In this document: in pieces, positions 22,990 through 34,720 of the stretch
Layout: each line of letters starts with the position of its first letter
How positions within the stretch are numbered: position 1 is the first letter of the stretch
From: Micrasema longulum
Lineage: Eukaryota > Arthropoda > Insecta > Trichoptera > Brachycentridae
Assembly: GCA_022494885.1 (NCBI GenBank)
Contig: JAGVSM010005053.1
Coordinates: 124,001 to 188,000, forward strand
Reading direction: 5' to 3'
DNA length: 64,000 bases
Notes under the pieces: model-generated
The model's input: the letters and a program-made list of their open reading frames with translations, nothing else
Database searches by the model: none
Told to the model about the DNA's origin: nothing
Position numbers and translations under genes: made by a program

Positions 22990-23560
22990 AACAGGGAAAA
23001 GAATGTATTTATGAAAAGCTCAGTGTAGTCATAACGTACTATTCATATATCGGGAATTTAAATTATGAAAGATTGTCTTATTGTACAATCAAGACCTGAA
23101 TATTTAACACAAGAAAAAAGGCGCTTCCATAACACTAGAAATAAAAATAAATTCAAAATTCCATTGGCGAAACAATATTTTTTACAAAGAGGGTCCATAT
23201 TTATGGCAGCAAAAATTAATAATAAGCTTTCCAAACAAATTAAGGAAATGAATTGTAAAAAAAAATGGCAAAGGCGTTAAAAGTGTTTCTAATAAATAAA
23301 TGTTTTTAAAGTATAGATGAACATTTAAAAGATGCAATTGAATAAATTAAAATTAAAATTAAAATAATGTTAGCGATCGACACCAAAACTCATATAATGT
23401 TTTTACTGTTTGTATTTTCTTAAGTTATTATTTATTCATTATTTTGTTTTTCAATTTCAAAATTTAATTTTTACTATTATTGTATTTTTTATTAGGTTTT
23501 GGTCAGACTGTGTAATTACTAGTGGCAATAAGTTTGCCACTTAACCGTGTATACCTTTTT
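22990..23560 (+). pseudogene. Non-LTR RT C-terminal tail and 3' UTR with hairpin
   Basis: The frame at 23065-23280 encodes HNTRNKNKFKIPLAKQYFLQ, then RGSIFMAAKINNKLSKQIKE and MNCKKKWQRR. This is the HNTRxKxxxxIPxxxxxxxxxGxxxxxKIxNxLP tail of Jockey-type reverse transcriptases. The 3' UTR carries a perfect 7-bp hairpin, AGTGGCA-ATAAGTT-TGCCACT, at about 23520-23540. Everything upstream of the tail is missing. Confidence 0.75.
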
Positions 23561-25079
23561 TTTGTATTCATCATATTGTACCATTTTATTTTATTATGGA
23601 TAGTAAAGATTTTTACTTCTTTTATTATTATACAGGTACTTCATACATATACAGGTACATCACAGAACATAACATATAATTAAAAACATTTATTTAATTT
23701 CGTATTTTTTAAAACTATTTTATCACAAACATAAATGCACTTTGAATAAAATGAATATTTGAAGCACTAACTTTGTGTTATTCCATGTAAAATAAAATAA
23801 CTTAGCTCAAAGTCTCATATGTTAATCGTGTTTATGAATAGATTGAATACCATTATTTTACTGCCCCTGTTTGTCTTTGCGATATAGTTTTATGTTCTTT
23901 TTGTTCAGCTTAATATAAATATGTTTATTTATATAACTGTTGTAATTGGCTTAGGCCGTAAATATCATAAATAAATATGTACGTATAAAAAAAAACAATT
24001 AAAAATGCTAAGAGGGAAAAAAATGACAAGAGTTTACGTAATAAGTTACGCACTATACTTTATTTCATAAATGAGTATGTATTTGTATAGTTTCAGAATG
24101 AGTAAGTGAACAAAAATTTAAGAGCCTTATAATTATTTACATATATTTATATTAATCGAAAAACAAAAAAATTATGGGTGAACAGAATTAATTAAGTTTT
24201 CCCGGTAAACTTTTCGCAAACCGTTTTGTTTTATCCGTATTACAAGTTGTTCGCGAAATTCTTTTAAATGAGTTTTTAAAAAACTCGAGAGATGAAAAAA
24301 TTAGGAAAATAATAAAAAACGCGAAAGGTTTTTAAAAGTTTCTAAGCAATATATTCATTAAGAATGAAAAAGCGAAGATTTAAGTACCAATTTTGTTGTT
24401 AGCTTCAACCCTTCCGTAAGGGCAACGAAAATTCTGAAAAGTTTTATACCATTAACATCCCCTTAAGTGGCTGAGGAGAAAGTTTTCCCATAAGCAAGCC
24501 ATTGTTTTAACAGCTTTATGTTAATCTAAAATACAAACAGACGGTGTCTATGCTTCCCCATGGATAGCTTGATGGCATATTTACAGATAATATTTAACAT
24601 TTAAACTGGAATGAAAAGGTCATAAGATTTCTGCACCATTATTTAAAAAAAAAGAAAATTAAGTATCACAATCGTAAAAACAGCTATATATATCGTGTTT
24701 ATTTATGATGGTCAGACATGCATAAAAAATTTTGAACAATTTTGAAACAGAATATAAACAAAACTGATGGTTAGGTATTATTTTTAATTATTAACCTTTT
24801 TCATCATATTAGTAAACCAGAATACTAATCTATAATTTAATATAGATAAATATTCTGATCTATAATTGAATCTTATCTATAATTTAATACCTCTCTTTAA
24901 AAAAGGTTTGATCGTCAGTAAAAAAAAAATATAATTAAGATATTTCGTTTCTAGTGTTAAAACGATTATTTTATTTGGTTTAGTCATATAGAACAAATAA
25001 ATGACAAAAGAACGAAAAAACAAATATAACTAGCAAGAGTGAATCGTAACTGGTAATGGTAAAAGTACTTAACCTAAGG
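23561..25079. other. No gene seen
   Basis: AT-rich. A small hairpin CCCTTCCGTAAGGG lies near 24410, and CTATAATTTAATA/CTATAATTGAAT phrases repeat around 24830-24890. No feature is supported beyond these. Confidence 0.5.
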
Positions 25080-25190
25080 GCATGTATGACAAGATTTATG
25101 GATGAGAAGAAACTAGGAATGCATGTCGAGATAGACGTGTGTTCTGATCCATACTCTCTGCCTACCCCTAGAGCAAAAATGGCGTGATGA
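25080..25190 (-). repeat. Lepidopteran SINE-like repeat, copy 2, antisense
   Basis: The reverse complement reads ATCACGCCATTTTTGCTCTA, GGGGTAGGCAGAGAGTATGG, GTCTATCTCGACATGC, then TTTCTTCTCATCCATAAATC. It aligns in order with copy 1 at 14137-14250. CA-rich simple sequence follows at 25340-25430. Confidence 0.65.
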
Positions 25191-26619
25191 TAGTAATCGT
25201 AACGGAAACACCATTTTTGTAGGGAGAGCATTTCTCGCATCGACGCCGACGGGTGATACAAAACTTTTTGGTAGGAGCAAATGAGAGTAGTGTTCTCCCG
25301 GAACTAAAATTATGTTTTTTGAATAATAAAATAGAAGTTAAAATAAACACTTGTGCAATAATATTTACACACATGTCTACACTCATTCCATTATAACACC
25401 CACTCACCCACCCTCTCACACACTTACACTAGCATAGATTGTACGAGTATTTAATGAATTTCTGTGGATATCTGTCATTGGTTTTATTATCTGTGTATTT
25501 TATTTTTCATATTTTTTAAACATGTATTACTGTTGATATCCCTAATAAGTAAATAAATAAAAAAAGTTTTTATTTTATAACTAATATATATATTTACACG
25601 TATATTCAAGCTGTTTTTTAAACTGCGCTTTCAATTTTTAGTTTTTGCTTTTAAAAAAACAACCAAAAATTTAACTCATTATAATTTTATTTTAAAATAA
25701 TATATTTTAAGTCCTTTTATAATTTATAAACACAGGCATACTGTAGCAAATATGTATATGGTGTTTTTCAAATACCAACCAAGTTAGCTAAAAAAATATT
25801 ATGTACTTTTAACCCCACTTCTCACCTTTGACAGCTTATTTTATAGTCGGTCCCCAGGTGTGTCATATTTGTCTGTTTATAACAAATAATACTCAAATGA
25901 GTGATGGGAGATACTCAAATAAACTAGATTCGGTTAAAACTCATAGCGCGTTTATAAAAGGTTATTAAGACATGAATGTCGTATCAAAATACGTGTGATT
26001 AAGAAAACCAAGAAGTGTACATGGGAAGAAAATTAAGTAATGGTGCGTAAAAGATCGACTTAGTAAGGAAAAGCTCTCGTTTTGTTTGCTTAGTAAATGT
26101 GCGTGACGTATAGCTAAAGCAACTAAAGAAAGCTCTCATATTGATGTTAGAGAAAATACGAGTCGCGCGCTGTGACACGTGGTGGGCTTTTCACACGATT
26201 TAAGAGTTACAAGAATTTCACTTTTAAAGGTAAGGCTTTTGTGGAAGCTTGTAAAAATAATTATTGAGGAGTTACCAAGGGAGGGTGTTTCACCAAAATT
26301 AAACATCTTTTAAACAGCAGATGTATCTTACATATTTGTATAATATATACATATTATTGAGTACATAAAATTTTTTTACAAAAAAAAAATATATTTAAAA
26401 CGCTTAATCGTACCTTCATCACCTTTTTTTATATATCTTGGGTGTACGTAAAGTAAAATATTTTTATTAGATTTTTTTGAACAGTTTTTTAAGTTATATT
26501 TTATTTTATTACTTCGTTGCTACAATTTTTTTTTCATGTCACTAAGTGTAAACGGTACGTAAGAAAAAAAACTGCATTAAAGTTGAACATCTGCATTTTT
26601 ATGAGTATTTATGAATATT
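25191..26619. other. No gene seen
   Basis: AT-rich, with overlapping short frames at 25168-25419 that lie across the SINE flank and CA-rich tract. About 26155-26240 is slightly GC-richer (AGTCGCGCGCTGTGACACG). Confidence 0.45.
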
Positions 26620-27076
26620 ATTATCATCATTCCCCTTTCACATCTTATGGTGCAAAGGGCACTGCATTGGTAAAGAATCGCAGCTTAATTTGATAATTTT
26701 TGTTACATGAAGGTAAGATGTCAATATTACGCTTCAAGTGCCAGTCCAGGGAGTACGAAATATTCCAGTGCAGAAATACATTTTTAAATAAAAAGTTCAA
26801 GTCAACCATGTCGGGAATCGAACCCCAGACCTCTTTTATTTTTATTTTATTTAATTTTTTTATTTCTGCACCACAACAGGCCAGGAGGCCCAATTACAGT
26901 GGTACATTACATCACAGAACACCCAGGCTTGAGAAAAATCATATTTTAATTTTTGTGTTCTCACCGGGAATCGAACCCGGAACCTTCCGTCTGTGAGTCA
27001 AGCGTCTTGACCACTACACCACGGAGGCCGCCTTTTATGGTAGGCAAAAGCGCTAACCACTACACCACGAGGCCGG
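26620..27076 (-). repeat. SINE-A, antisense, interrupted by SINE-C
   Basis: A TTATTATCATCATT tail is followed by the 3' end (GGTGCAAAGGGCACTGCATT), body (GAAGGTAAGATGTCAATATT, CCAGTCCAGGGAGTACGAAA) and reverse B box (GGGAATCGAACCCCAGACCT). The copy breaks at 26839 and resumes at 27032 with GGTAGGCAAAAGCGCTAACC and ACCACGAGGCCGG. Removing 26840-27038 restores the 41.7 kb arrangement. Confidence 0.8.
26840..27031 (-). repeat. SINE-C, tRNA-derived, inserted in SINE-A
   Basis: On the minus strand the head is GGCCTCCGTGGTGTAGTGGT and CAAGACGCTTGACTCACAGA, with B box GGTTCCGGGTTCGATTCCCG. It looks most like a tRNA-Val(CAC), but anticodon-stem and acceptor pairing are lost. The body ends TTGGGCCTCCTGGCCTGTTG, TGCAGAAATAAAAAAATTAAA. 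CTTTTAT flanks it on both sides (26833-26839 and 27032-27038) as a target duplication. The body end matches the copy at 29.5 kb. Confidence 0.8.
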
Positions 27077-27354
27077 AATTTAATGTATATACAAGAAATA
27101 AATAATTAGCTCACTATTCGATAGATGAAACTACCGGCAGGGCTATGTCTTGTCTCTCTGAGAAAACACAAAAAAAATTTTTGTTTACATGTTAGTTTTC
27201 ATGTTATTTCAAATATATTTTGTATATTTTATTCATAAAATACATTTTTTTATATCAATCTATAGATTGGATTTATTTTATAAACTTGTTAATTGTTTTA
27301 AACGATATGATACCTTCCAAGTCATGTAATTAAGAAAAATCATCATTTATCTTA

Positions 27355-27500
27355 TCGACGCCCAAAGGAGCAAAGGGCATCGGATCGACGATTGCAGAGT
27401 GTATCTTGATTATTTGAACCATAAGGGCAAACTGTTCATCTTACGCTTTAGATCCAGTCCAGGTATCATGAAATACAAATTACTTAGTAAAAAACACATT
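27355..27500 (-). repeat. SINE-A partial copy (3' end and body)
   Basis: GGAGCAAAGGGCATCGGATC, CATCTTACGCTTTAGATCCA and GTCCAGGTATCATGAAATAC follow SINE-A order in reverse. The tRNA-like head is absent. Confidence 0.6.
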
Positions 27501-27707
27501 TTCTAATGAACACTTGACAACGTTATCGGTTATAGAATTCGGAAATAGAAGCAAACGCGAATACTAAGAGAAATAACGAGAAAAAACAAAAACATAAAAA
27601 CATCTTACAAATTTGTTTCCCTGGAGTTTTATATGAAGAAGTTAGTTATAATATTAATAACAAAATACAGTTGAAAATGAGTAACACGTAAATTGATGGA
27701 TGACCAA

Positions 27708-27962
27708 TCATGGCTGTACATTAATGAGCACGAATGCTAACTGCACTTGCGAAATACCACAGTGTTTGAAATCGCAAGACACGTCCATAAGTTCATCTAA
27801 CGTGACAAATCGACCACAAAATCCACTAAAAATACCACGAAATGGCGCCTGAGAAAGATGGAACGGTCTAGAACGAATTGCAGCAAAAATCTCTGTTAGA
27901 ATCACAGCGATCTGTTCAGCTAACGTTGAAAATCCCCGAAGATCTGTCTTGGAGTTAAACAA
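27708..27962. other. Unassigned GC-richer segment, open on the minus strand
   Basis: The minus strand is open for 84 codons, and the + strand is open apart from one stop. GC content is above the surroundings. Neither translation is recognised. The + strand phrase ENPRRSVLELNK faintly resembles the DNA-binding part of Tc1-type transposases, too weakly to call. Sequence from 27963 to 28570 holds nothing recognisable. Confidence 0.2.
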
Positions 27963-28574
27963 GTAAGTAAAGTTTGGCCTAGAATTCTATAGTTCTGTCG
28001 TTACTCGGGGCAGATTGATTAGGGATAAAATGCAACGTCACGAGAACCCATTGAATGGATTCATTGGATAGATTTACGATGTAATCTACTAAGGATCTAT
28101 TTTATTCTCGTGTATATATTAAAATAATTTAAAATATCAATTTTTTTCTCAAAAGCAGTCTAACTAATGAATGGATTAGTAAGTAAATCGAAAAATTGAG
28201 TAAAATGAATCAGGCATTGATTAAAAGGCTTTTAGTTTAATTGTCAAAATTTAACGATAAATTATATATAAATGCACAGAAATCAGTTTAATTTTAGGTA
28301 ATTATCCAGTTTAAAATGCATTTTTCATCCTTGTCGAGACGTAATTTTGTGGTATATAACATTTTATTCTCAACACAGATTTTAATATTATAAAATCGAA
28401 TCTTTTTTGTTTGGAGTATGTACAACAATTATAAACTAATTTATACATAAAATGTTTATTAACTAATACAAAGTATATTCAGATACTTAACCAACCCAGT
28501 GATGCATAAGGCACTGCGCTGAATGAAGAAGTTCAGAGCAAGGGAAATGGGATATGAAAAATGGTATTTAATTG

Positions 28575-28735
28575 TACGCGATGTTTCTCGACGTCACTAG
28601 TTCTCCAAAATACACCAATAACAGAGTATTGTGATACATTTCAGGTTACCAGAAATCCAAGCCACCAATCAGGGCCACTTACCGTGGAGAACTTATGACG
28701 TCACAGGCGGAATAATTTGAAAATCACAATATTAA
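28575..28735 (-). repeat. Repeat-D partial copy, antisense
   Basis: The minus strand reads TCCGCCTGTGACGTCATAAG, TTCTCCACGGTAAGTGG, CCTGATTGGTGG and later ACTAGTGACGTCGAG. This is the Repeat-D order seen at 30.3 and 38.7 kb. Confidence 0.5.
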
Positions 28736-28744
28736 CAAATTACA

Positions 28745-29060
28745 ACAGGGATGGAGAACATTTAAGAGAAGAGAATAAGGAAGTCTAAGCATTAACAGGG
28801 CTTATGACCCGTCATTGGCTGGTTTAAGAGAACACTCAACACACTCTGTAACTTTTACCATTCTGCTCACGTTTGAACATCCTCATTTCTTCTATTCTTA
28901 CATCCGTTGATTTTAGTGAAGTTAAAGAGCCGAAACCTTTATTGTTGTGAAGAGATTCATCTGATTGAATTATTCTCCAAAATGTTTTCCATCCATGTTA
29001 TAATTAGCTAATCTTAATGACTCCCTAAGGGGTGAAATCCAGTTTTTTGTCCACAAACAT
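28745..29060. mobile_element. MITE-A copy 3
   Basis: Left arm GGAAGTCTAAGCATTAACAG, GGCTTATGACCCGTCATTGG, GCTGGTTTAAG. The spacer has GCTCACGTTTGAACATCCTC. The right side has AAAATGTTTTCCATCCATGT, then CTCCCTAAGGGGTGAAATCC and GTCCACAAACATTTGAACAA, an outer flank also found at 58.0 and 63.9 kb. Part of the right arm is deleted. Confidence 0.65.
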
Positions 29061-29467
29061 TTGAACAAACTGAAAATATTGTGATAAAAAGACAAAACTT
29101 TAAAAATTATAAAAATACATATTTTTTACTTTTAGCTGAGGGTGATTGTTTTTTTTTCCCCTTATTATTGCGTATTTTTTTATTTATTTATTGTGGATAA
29201 CTTATATAGCGCCATTTTCGTAATAAAATACCTCAAGGGCGCTTTACATGGTGATTCTATTGTTAAGTTAATTTAATTGAAGCTTTTAAATGTGTAATTT
29301 AATTAAAATAATTTATTTTGTTGTCACGTGCTACGGATTTATTCAAATGATTATACACAAAGCTTTTCAATATAGTTAAAAGTGCAAAACTATATGACAC
29401 GTACTGTAAGTATTACGAAAAAAATATAAAATTTTGGTTTTACCTAAATTTAATAGGTTCAATTAAC
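29061..29467. other. No gene seen; possible retroelement tail near 29.17 kb
   Basis: TTTTTTATTTATTTATTGTG at about 29177 is a reverse (TAAA)-type tract, followed by CGCCATTTTCGTAATAAA. A 5'-truncated minus-strand retroelement is possible but no coding part is seen. Confidence 0.35.
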
Positions 29468-29620
29468 TACCCTCGTGGTGTTAAGGGTAAGAAGCTTGTC
29501 TCATGCACGGAGGGTTCCGAGTTAAATTCCCGGTAAAATCACAAAAAAATGTCATCTTCGGCTTTTATTTGGGCCGCCTGCCCTGATGTAGAGCAAAAAT
29601 AATATTTTAATTAATCGATT
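29468..29620 (+). repeat. SINE-C copy 2
   Basis: The head is CTCGTGGTGTTAAGGGTAAG with GGAGGGTTCCGAGTTAAATT and CCCGG. The body ends TTGGGCCGCCTGCCCTGATG, TAGAGCAAAAATAATATT, matching the 26.8-27.0 kb copy. The B box has lost the canonical TTCGA. Confidence 0.65.
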
Positions 29621-30234
29621 AAAAAAAAAGATATTTTAATGCCATAAATGATATTAAAATTATCCATGAGTATAATGAGGATGCCCTCAGTATAACATTA
29701 TTAATAATTAAATAAGCGACTCTTGATTTAATTTCTACTATAATAATTACGATCCACACTTCACATCCTTTATCTTTTACACTTCATCTCTCTTGTCTAT
29801 GACTTCTATTCATAAACAATATTCTACCGATGAAGAATGAATACTTACAAGTAGGATGGAGATATCAGACGACATTCAAGTGTACTTGAATCGAGAAAGT
29901 ATACTATGTAGGTAAGATACCTTCTCTAGACCATTCTGAAGTATAGTAGATGTTTGTTTTATTAAGTACTTATTAAGCCATATTAAAAGTCATTATAAGT
30001 TCATAAAGAAATTGGCTTTAGTTGAGTAATGTTAAGGAAACCAATAAAATATAATGTAGCAATTTTCATCTATAAAAAAGGGAGCTTAATCAAATAAAAA
30101 ATGAAATAAAATTGAACAAAGAATTCCTTGCATATGAAACTAAAGATATAAAAATATAAGATTATCAACAAGGAAAAAAACCTCACAAAACCGGAGTTTT
30201 AAAACTACAAAGATTTTAATGAAAAGTTTGGTGT
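29621..30234. other. No gene seen
   Basis: AT-rich with no recognised repeat, frame or splice pair. Confidence 0.5.
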
Positions 30235-30905
30235 TTTTTTTATTTATTTGTTAATAGACTATCAAAGTAAGCCAGAGAAAAAATATATTTTTATGTATCG
30301 TATTCTCATCGCTATGATTTTTTATAGTTATGTAATTTTAAAATTACTCCGCCCATGACGTCACTAGTTATCATCGGTGAGTTGTCCTGACATTTAAAAG
30401 TAGAGTCCTATAGATTATACTTGTATAGTAAATGTAGGAAAAAATGGCTCCCCGGAAACCGGAAATCCATCACAAGACATGTCAAAGCTATCATTGATTA
30501 GTTGATTAAAAAGTACTCGTGACGTCATTCAAAGTAGTAGACTTTTATTGAAACCGTTTTTATCCAGTAAAATAAATAAATGGGAAGAAATTTTAAGGAA
30601 TTTAAGGAAATACTCTGATTGGGATCCATAAAAGGGAATGCTGTTTATAAACATTCAAAAACAAACTTTCTTTAAAACGAAAAACAACATCCTTCCATTT
30701 TTTTTAATGCATTCTCGTCGAATGCAACCCTGGTAGGTTGACGAAAAAAATATTTATGCTTCTAACTTCGCTTGAAAATATTAATATCTAAGAACACGCG
30801 CTGCTCAAAGATCTACATTTTGCTGAAAACCACACGCAAATCGGTAAAACCGTTTAGAAAGAGTTCAGTGACATCACACGTACAGAAGAATTAAATGAAT
30901 AAATA
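30235..30905 (+). repeat. Repeat-D, most complete copy
   Basis: The left end TTGTTAATAGACTATCAAAG is shared with 38.6 kb (TTGTTACCAGATTATCAAAC). The middle has CCGCCCATGACGTCACTAG, CCCGGAAACCGGAAATCC and TGACGTCATTCAAAGTAG. The right half (CCAGTAAAATAAATAAATGG, TTCTCGTCGAATGCAACCCT, AAAGATCTACATTTTGC, AAATCGGTAAAACCGTTTAG) is shared with 56.4-56.7 kb. Together the copies define an element of about 670 bases without coding capacity. Confidence 0.7.
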
Positions 30906-32294
30906 TTTTTTTTGTCCTATATAGGAGTACTGTTTATTTTTACTAAGTTCTGACCATTTTTAGAGAAACCATGCTTTATTGTGAAATCAAAAAATTCTTA
31001 TATTTATTTATATAATAAATCGAAGAATGACCTGAAGTTAGTTTGTATTTCACCAAGCGTAGATAGAATAATTTTAATAAAATATTTTACTCTCGTTAGT
31101 AGGCGGTGACATGCGTAAATTCAGGAGAATAAATTACAAAAGCCTACCCAAATCACAAGTATAAAGTTACCAGTGAAGTAAATAACTATTCAACACAGAC
31201 ATAGCAACTGTCAAAATTATGACAGCTAAAACAGCATTCATTATTGTATTATTTGCCAAAACTCTTAAAGCGAACTATGCCAGAGTGAAGAGCATTAATA
31301 AATTGCGATTTTGGGAATTTTCGTACTTTTCTAATTTATTTGTTAATGTCCTAAAAAACAAAACACAATTACTTACGTTTTAAAATATATAAATATTAAC
31401 TGTTCTTACAGTCGATGTGACGAGTGATATGTGAATGTTGTTTTATCTACTTTAAATAGTGTCATAATATAATATACTTGATATTCCCTCATACACTTTT
31501 GCTAATTGGGAATATTTAATGTAATGTGATGAAAATATATAAATAATTGAAATTATTTTTAAAAAGGTAAGATAATAAACAATATGTAAATAATAAATTT
31601 CAAGAGGGCGAGAGCGCAAATTTACGTTTATATACAACGCAAAGATGTTTAAGTGTATCACGCTAGGTCCGTTCATATTTTGGATGGAAGCAACGCTTCA
31701 CAAAAAATTTGACCTTTAAACAATCAGCATAATTAAAAAATATATTTGATAAAATCAGCTATAATTTAACAAATATTTTAAATAAATACAGCAAATACTT
31801 TAGAATTAGTTTGATGTTTTAAGCGTAGCGATCTTAGATGAGTTTGATGTTCATCCATTAATAACTTCTAAAAAATTGCGTCAACCCCACACACAATTTC
31901 CCGGCTGCGCAGTTATGCACGAAATGGTGTGAAATACACTGCGCTCAGTCTTAATCTGGAATATAGAACTGCGAAAGTGTTTTAGTTTCTTTAAGACGGT
32001 TCCCGAGTAATAAATTAGTAGTAGTAAAAAGTCCGCACATGCGAAAATTGAGGTCTTTAGTATCTTCGGAACCAATTCTAACAAACTAATCCAGGTTTTT
32101 TTTCTCCAAATATTATGAGTGTTTTATAACAAATTTTACACTGAAATCGGTCGACAGGGCGGTATTATAATATTTAACTATGAAATACAACTCTCTGAAG
32201 CTGAAAATATGGCATAAAATTGCTGTTTACTTTATTTCAAAGTAATCAATATAATTGTAATTTTTGTGTTATAAGTAGCAATAAAGTTTTATTT
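30906..32294. other. No gene seen
   Basis: AT-rich. A GC-richer piece at 31885-32090 is open on the minus strand for 67 codons (ending CITAQPGNCVWG) but is not recognised, and no acceptor or donor frames it. Confidence 0.4.
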
Positions 32295-32830
32295 ATTCAT
32301 TTTAATTCATTTATTCAAAATAATACATACATAGCAAACTAAAATTGAAGACGTAAAAATACAAAAAATACATAAAGAGACTCTTGTCAAAATAGTAGGA
32401 GAATCCTGCTCCGGAAAACCCCTTCGGATACATGGAATAGATCAACATCCAGAGCGATGTTGATCAGCATAGAGGTAGCCCTTTCAACAGGCATAATCAT
32501 CGGCACGTTGGTCCAGTTTATCGAAATATGAAACAATCTATACTGACGCTGTCTTAAGTAATTATCAGAAACATACAAACCACTGCTCTTCATAATCACC
32601 GGATTATCGAACATTCGGCGCAACAATCGATAAAAATACACATTGCTTCTAGTCTCTTAACTGTTGTAGCTAAGCATACCCTGGAGAAACTTGGTCGGGT
32701 AGAGCCAAGGATAATACCCGCACTCTCTCATGTAGAGATATTTCGGAAACTACTTTGGATTTTCTCTATCATAAGATAGTACTTCAGTGCATGTGGCCCA
32801 CAAATCATCGAGCCAATTTCAAGTCTACTT
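32295..32830 (-). pseudogene. Non-LTR retrotransposon RT C-terminal relic
   Basis: On the minus strand frames read IQSSFRNIST, YYPWLYPTKFLQGMLSYNSL, ETRSNVYFYRLLRRMFDNPV, then RQRQYRLFHISINWTNVPMI, PVERATSMLINIALDVDLFH and VSEGVFRSRI. This is the thumb/C-terminal order of Jockey/CR1-type elements (IQ..FLRY, YPxKFLxGM, RRxxxxxxRLxxIxxxRTN, SPVERAxxxxN, DVDLF). At least one frameshift and stops separate the parts. An A-rich tail read in reverse lies at about 32295-32325. Confidence 0.8.
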
Positions 32831-33589
32831 CGCACCAAGGAATTGTAAAGAGTTTATTCATTTATTTATTATTGTTTATTTATTTAGTACGCGCGTGCTT
32901 TCAAAAACCTTCGAAGTACGCAGAACAAATGCTAACATCTTCAATGCATTACCACTGGTTTTCTTTTTGTATTTATTAAATGTCAGGGTGCTCACAAATC
33001 TAACGCCCAGATTCTTAACAATCAATGTTCGCTTTTGCATGTATCTAGTACCAAGTGACTGCTTCTCTAACCAAAAACTTCACTGCAAGCTCTTGATGAG
33101 TATATCGTTGGTATTCTGATAAAATCCTCTAAATACATAATTGCCGGCTCGGACCAACTCCTAACTTGTAATTGCATTTTTAAAAAGTTTTCTCAAATTT
33201 CGTCATTTAGAGGGTTTTATCTGTAAGCCGACGATGTGTGTGTACATGTAAGGGTGAGTAAGGGTAAGTATATATGTAAAAATAGTGTGAAATGTATATA
33301 AATGGACTTACTGAATAGTGATAATCAATGGTCGCCTTAATTTTAATAAAACGTAAGCCATTAAACAATAACTTTACTAGAGGCAAATTGTGTATGGAAC
33401 TTTAGTGGATTTTTGTTTACAAAATATTTTGTTTTTAAGCTGTTTATGATTTTGAAGTGTTTTATTCAAACAAATATAAATTTCTTTATTTATGACCACC
33501 AACTGACTTATGCTGTATTTCAAGGAATATATCTACATATTCTTTGAAAAACACGCTATTCGAAAAATGCGTTTTAATATCAAGTTTTT
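32831..33589. other. No gene seen
   Basis: AT-rich. Overlapping + strand frames at 32755-33119 are shadows of the minus-strand retroelement and its flank. A TG-rich tract with GTAAGGGTGAGTAAGGGTAA lies at about 33225-33275. Confidence 0.45.
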
Positions 33590-34145
33590 AATTTTTTTTA
33601 TTATTAATAATAAAAGGTACACGTTTTTTCAAAACTTCTATACATATATATTTTAACAGATCTAGTAAATGTTATCACTGTAACTCTCCAAAAAAAGAAA
33701 CGAACTCTTGTGCTTAGAGAGTGACTTACACTGTTGAAGTTGTTTATTTATAAGAGTTTATATAATTTTTAATACGAGTACATAAGAAAAAAAATAAAGG
33801 ATAGACAAAGAAAAATCATAAAACAATAATACATTCATACTAATTAAAATTTAATGCAGTTTTTACACGTGTTCAAAAACTTTCATTAGATTTACTTTGA
33901 ATTTATTTATTGATATATTATTTTTAATAGCTTTTAGTTCATTAAGAAGATTATTATAATTTTTTACACCTTTGAAGACAAAGCTATTTCGACCATGACT
34001 TGTGGGAAATTTAGGAATTTTAATATTATGTTGGTATCTGAAAAACTGAGTGTCTATTGTATGAACCTTAAATATTTTATATAGACTTGCCGTATTGAGA
34101 GTTGATATCCCAAATAGATAATAAAAACCTATTTTCTGTCAACAG
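33590..34145 (-). pseudogene. Non-LTR retrotransposon 3' end, RT tail open for 92 codons
   Basis: Minus strand 34138 down to the stop at 33863-33865 is one uninterrupted frame: FYYLFGISTLNTASLYKIFK, then FRYQHNIKIPKF, SHGRNSFVFKGVKNYNNLLN and INKFKVNLMKVFEHV. It matches the + strand relic at 47.1-47.66 kb residue by residue in its last third. The 3' UTR contains a 113-base block (33659-33772) repeated at 58862-58974. An A-rich tail lies at about 33590-33620. The intact frame suggests a fairly recent 5'-truncated insertion. Confidence 0.8.
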
Positions 34146-34720
34146 TTTTTTCGTTCAAATAACATAAATAAATGCTGTTTTATACAGAAAAAATATTTAA
34201 CTTTATTTCAAATACAAAAAAAAGACTTGTTGTGTTAAAATTAAGACGACGATTTCTTGCTTCTTTAGCGATAAAAATAATACGAAAAATATAAATAATC
34301 ACCATCATGGTTTATTTAATAATGCTGACTACAAACCTCTAGATGAGCAAATATAATTACGTCATCATAAGTAAGTTTTATTAACAATGAAATTTATTTA
34401 TTTATTACATATTTACGCCCAGAGAGTTTTCATATATAGGACAAAGGTTAATATCAAATAAATAACACAAGAAAATTTCTCTAATATAGTCCGAAATAAA
34501 ATCAATAATAAATATTTTATTTTTTCTTAAAACGCATGTTTCATTTATTCTTCCCTTTTGTTTATTACTTCACACTTAAGAATATAATGAACTGTATAAA
34601 ATGGTGTACACTACTATAAGGTTATATAAATTAGTGTTAAGAAGAAATTGCATCATAGCAAACAGCTCGCTCGCGTACAAGAAACGTGTTTGCATAAAGA
34701 GATAAATTAAAAAAACTCAC
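34146..34720. other. Intron-like sequence next to the 34.7 kb exon
   Basis: AT-rich. ATTTATTTATTTATTACAT near 34390 looks like another minus-strand retroelement tail. The sequence just left of 34720 is the start of the proposed intron that follows the 34721-34858 exon. Confidence 0.4.

Noticed and set aside
26955..27033. tRNA-Val(CAC)-like gene on the minus strand
   Set aside because: A and B boxes are good, but anticodon stem and acceptor stem do not pair, and the sequence continues into a shared SINE body with a target duplication.
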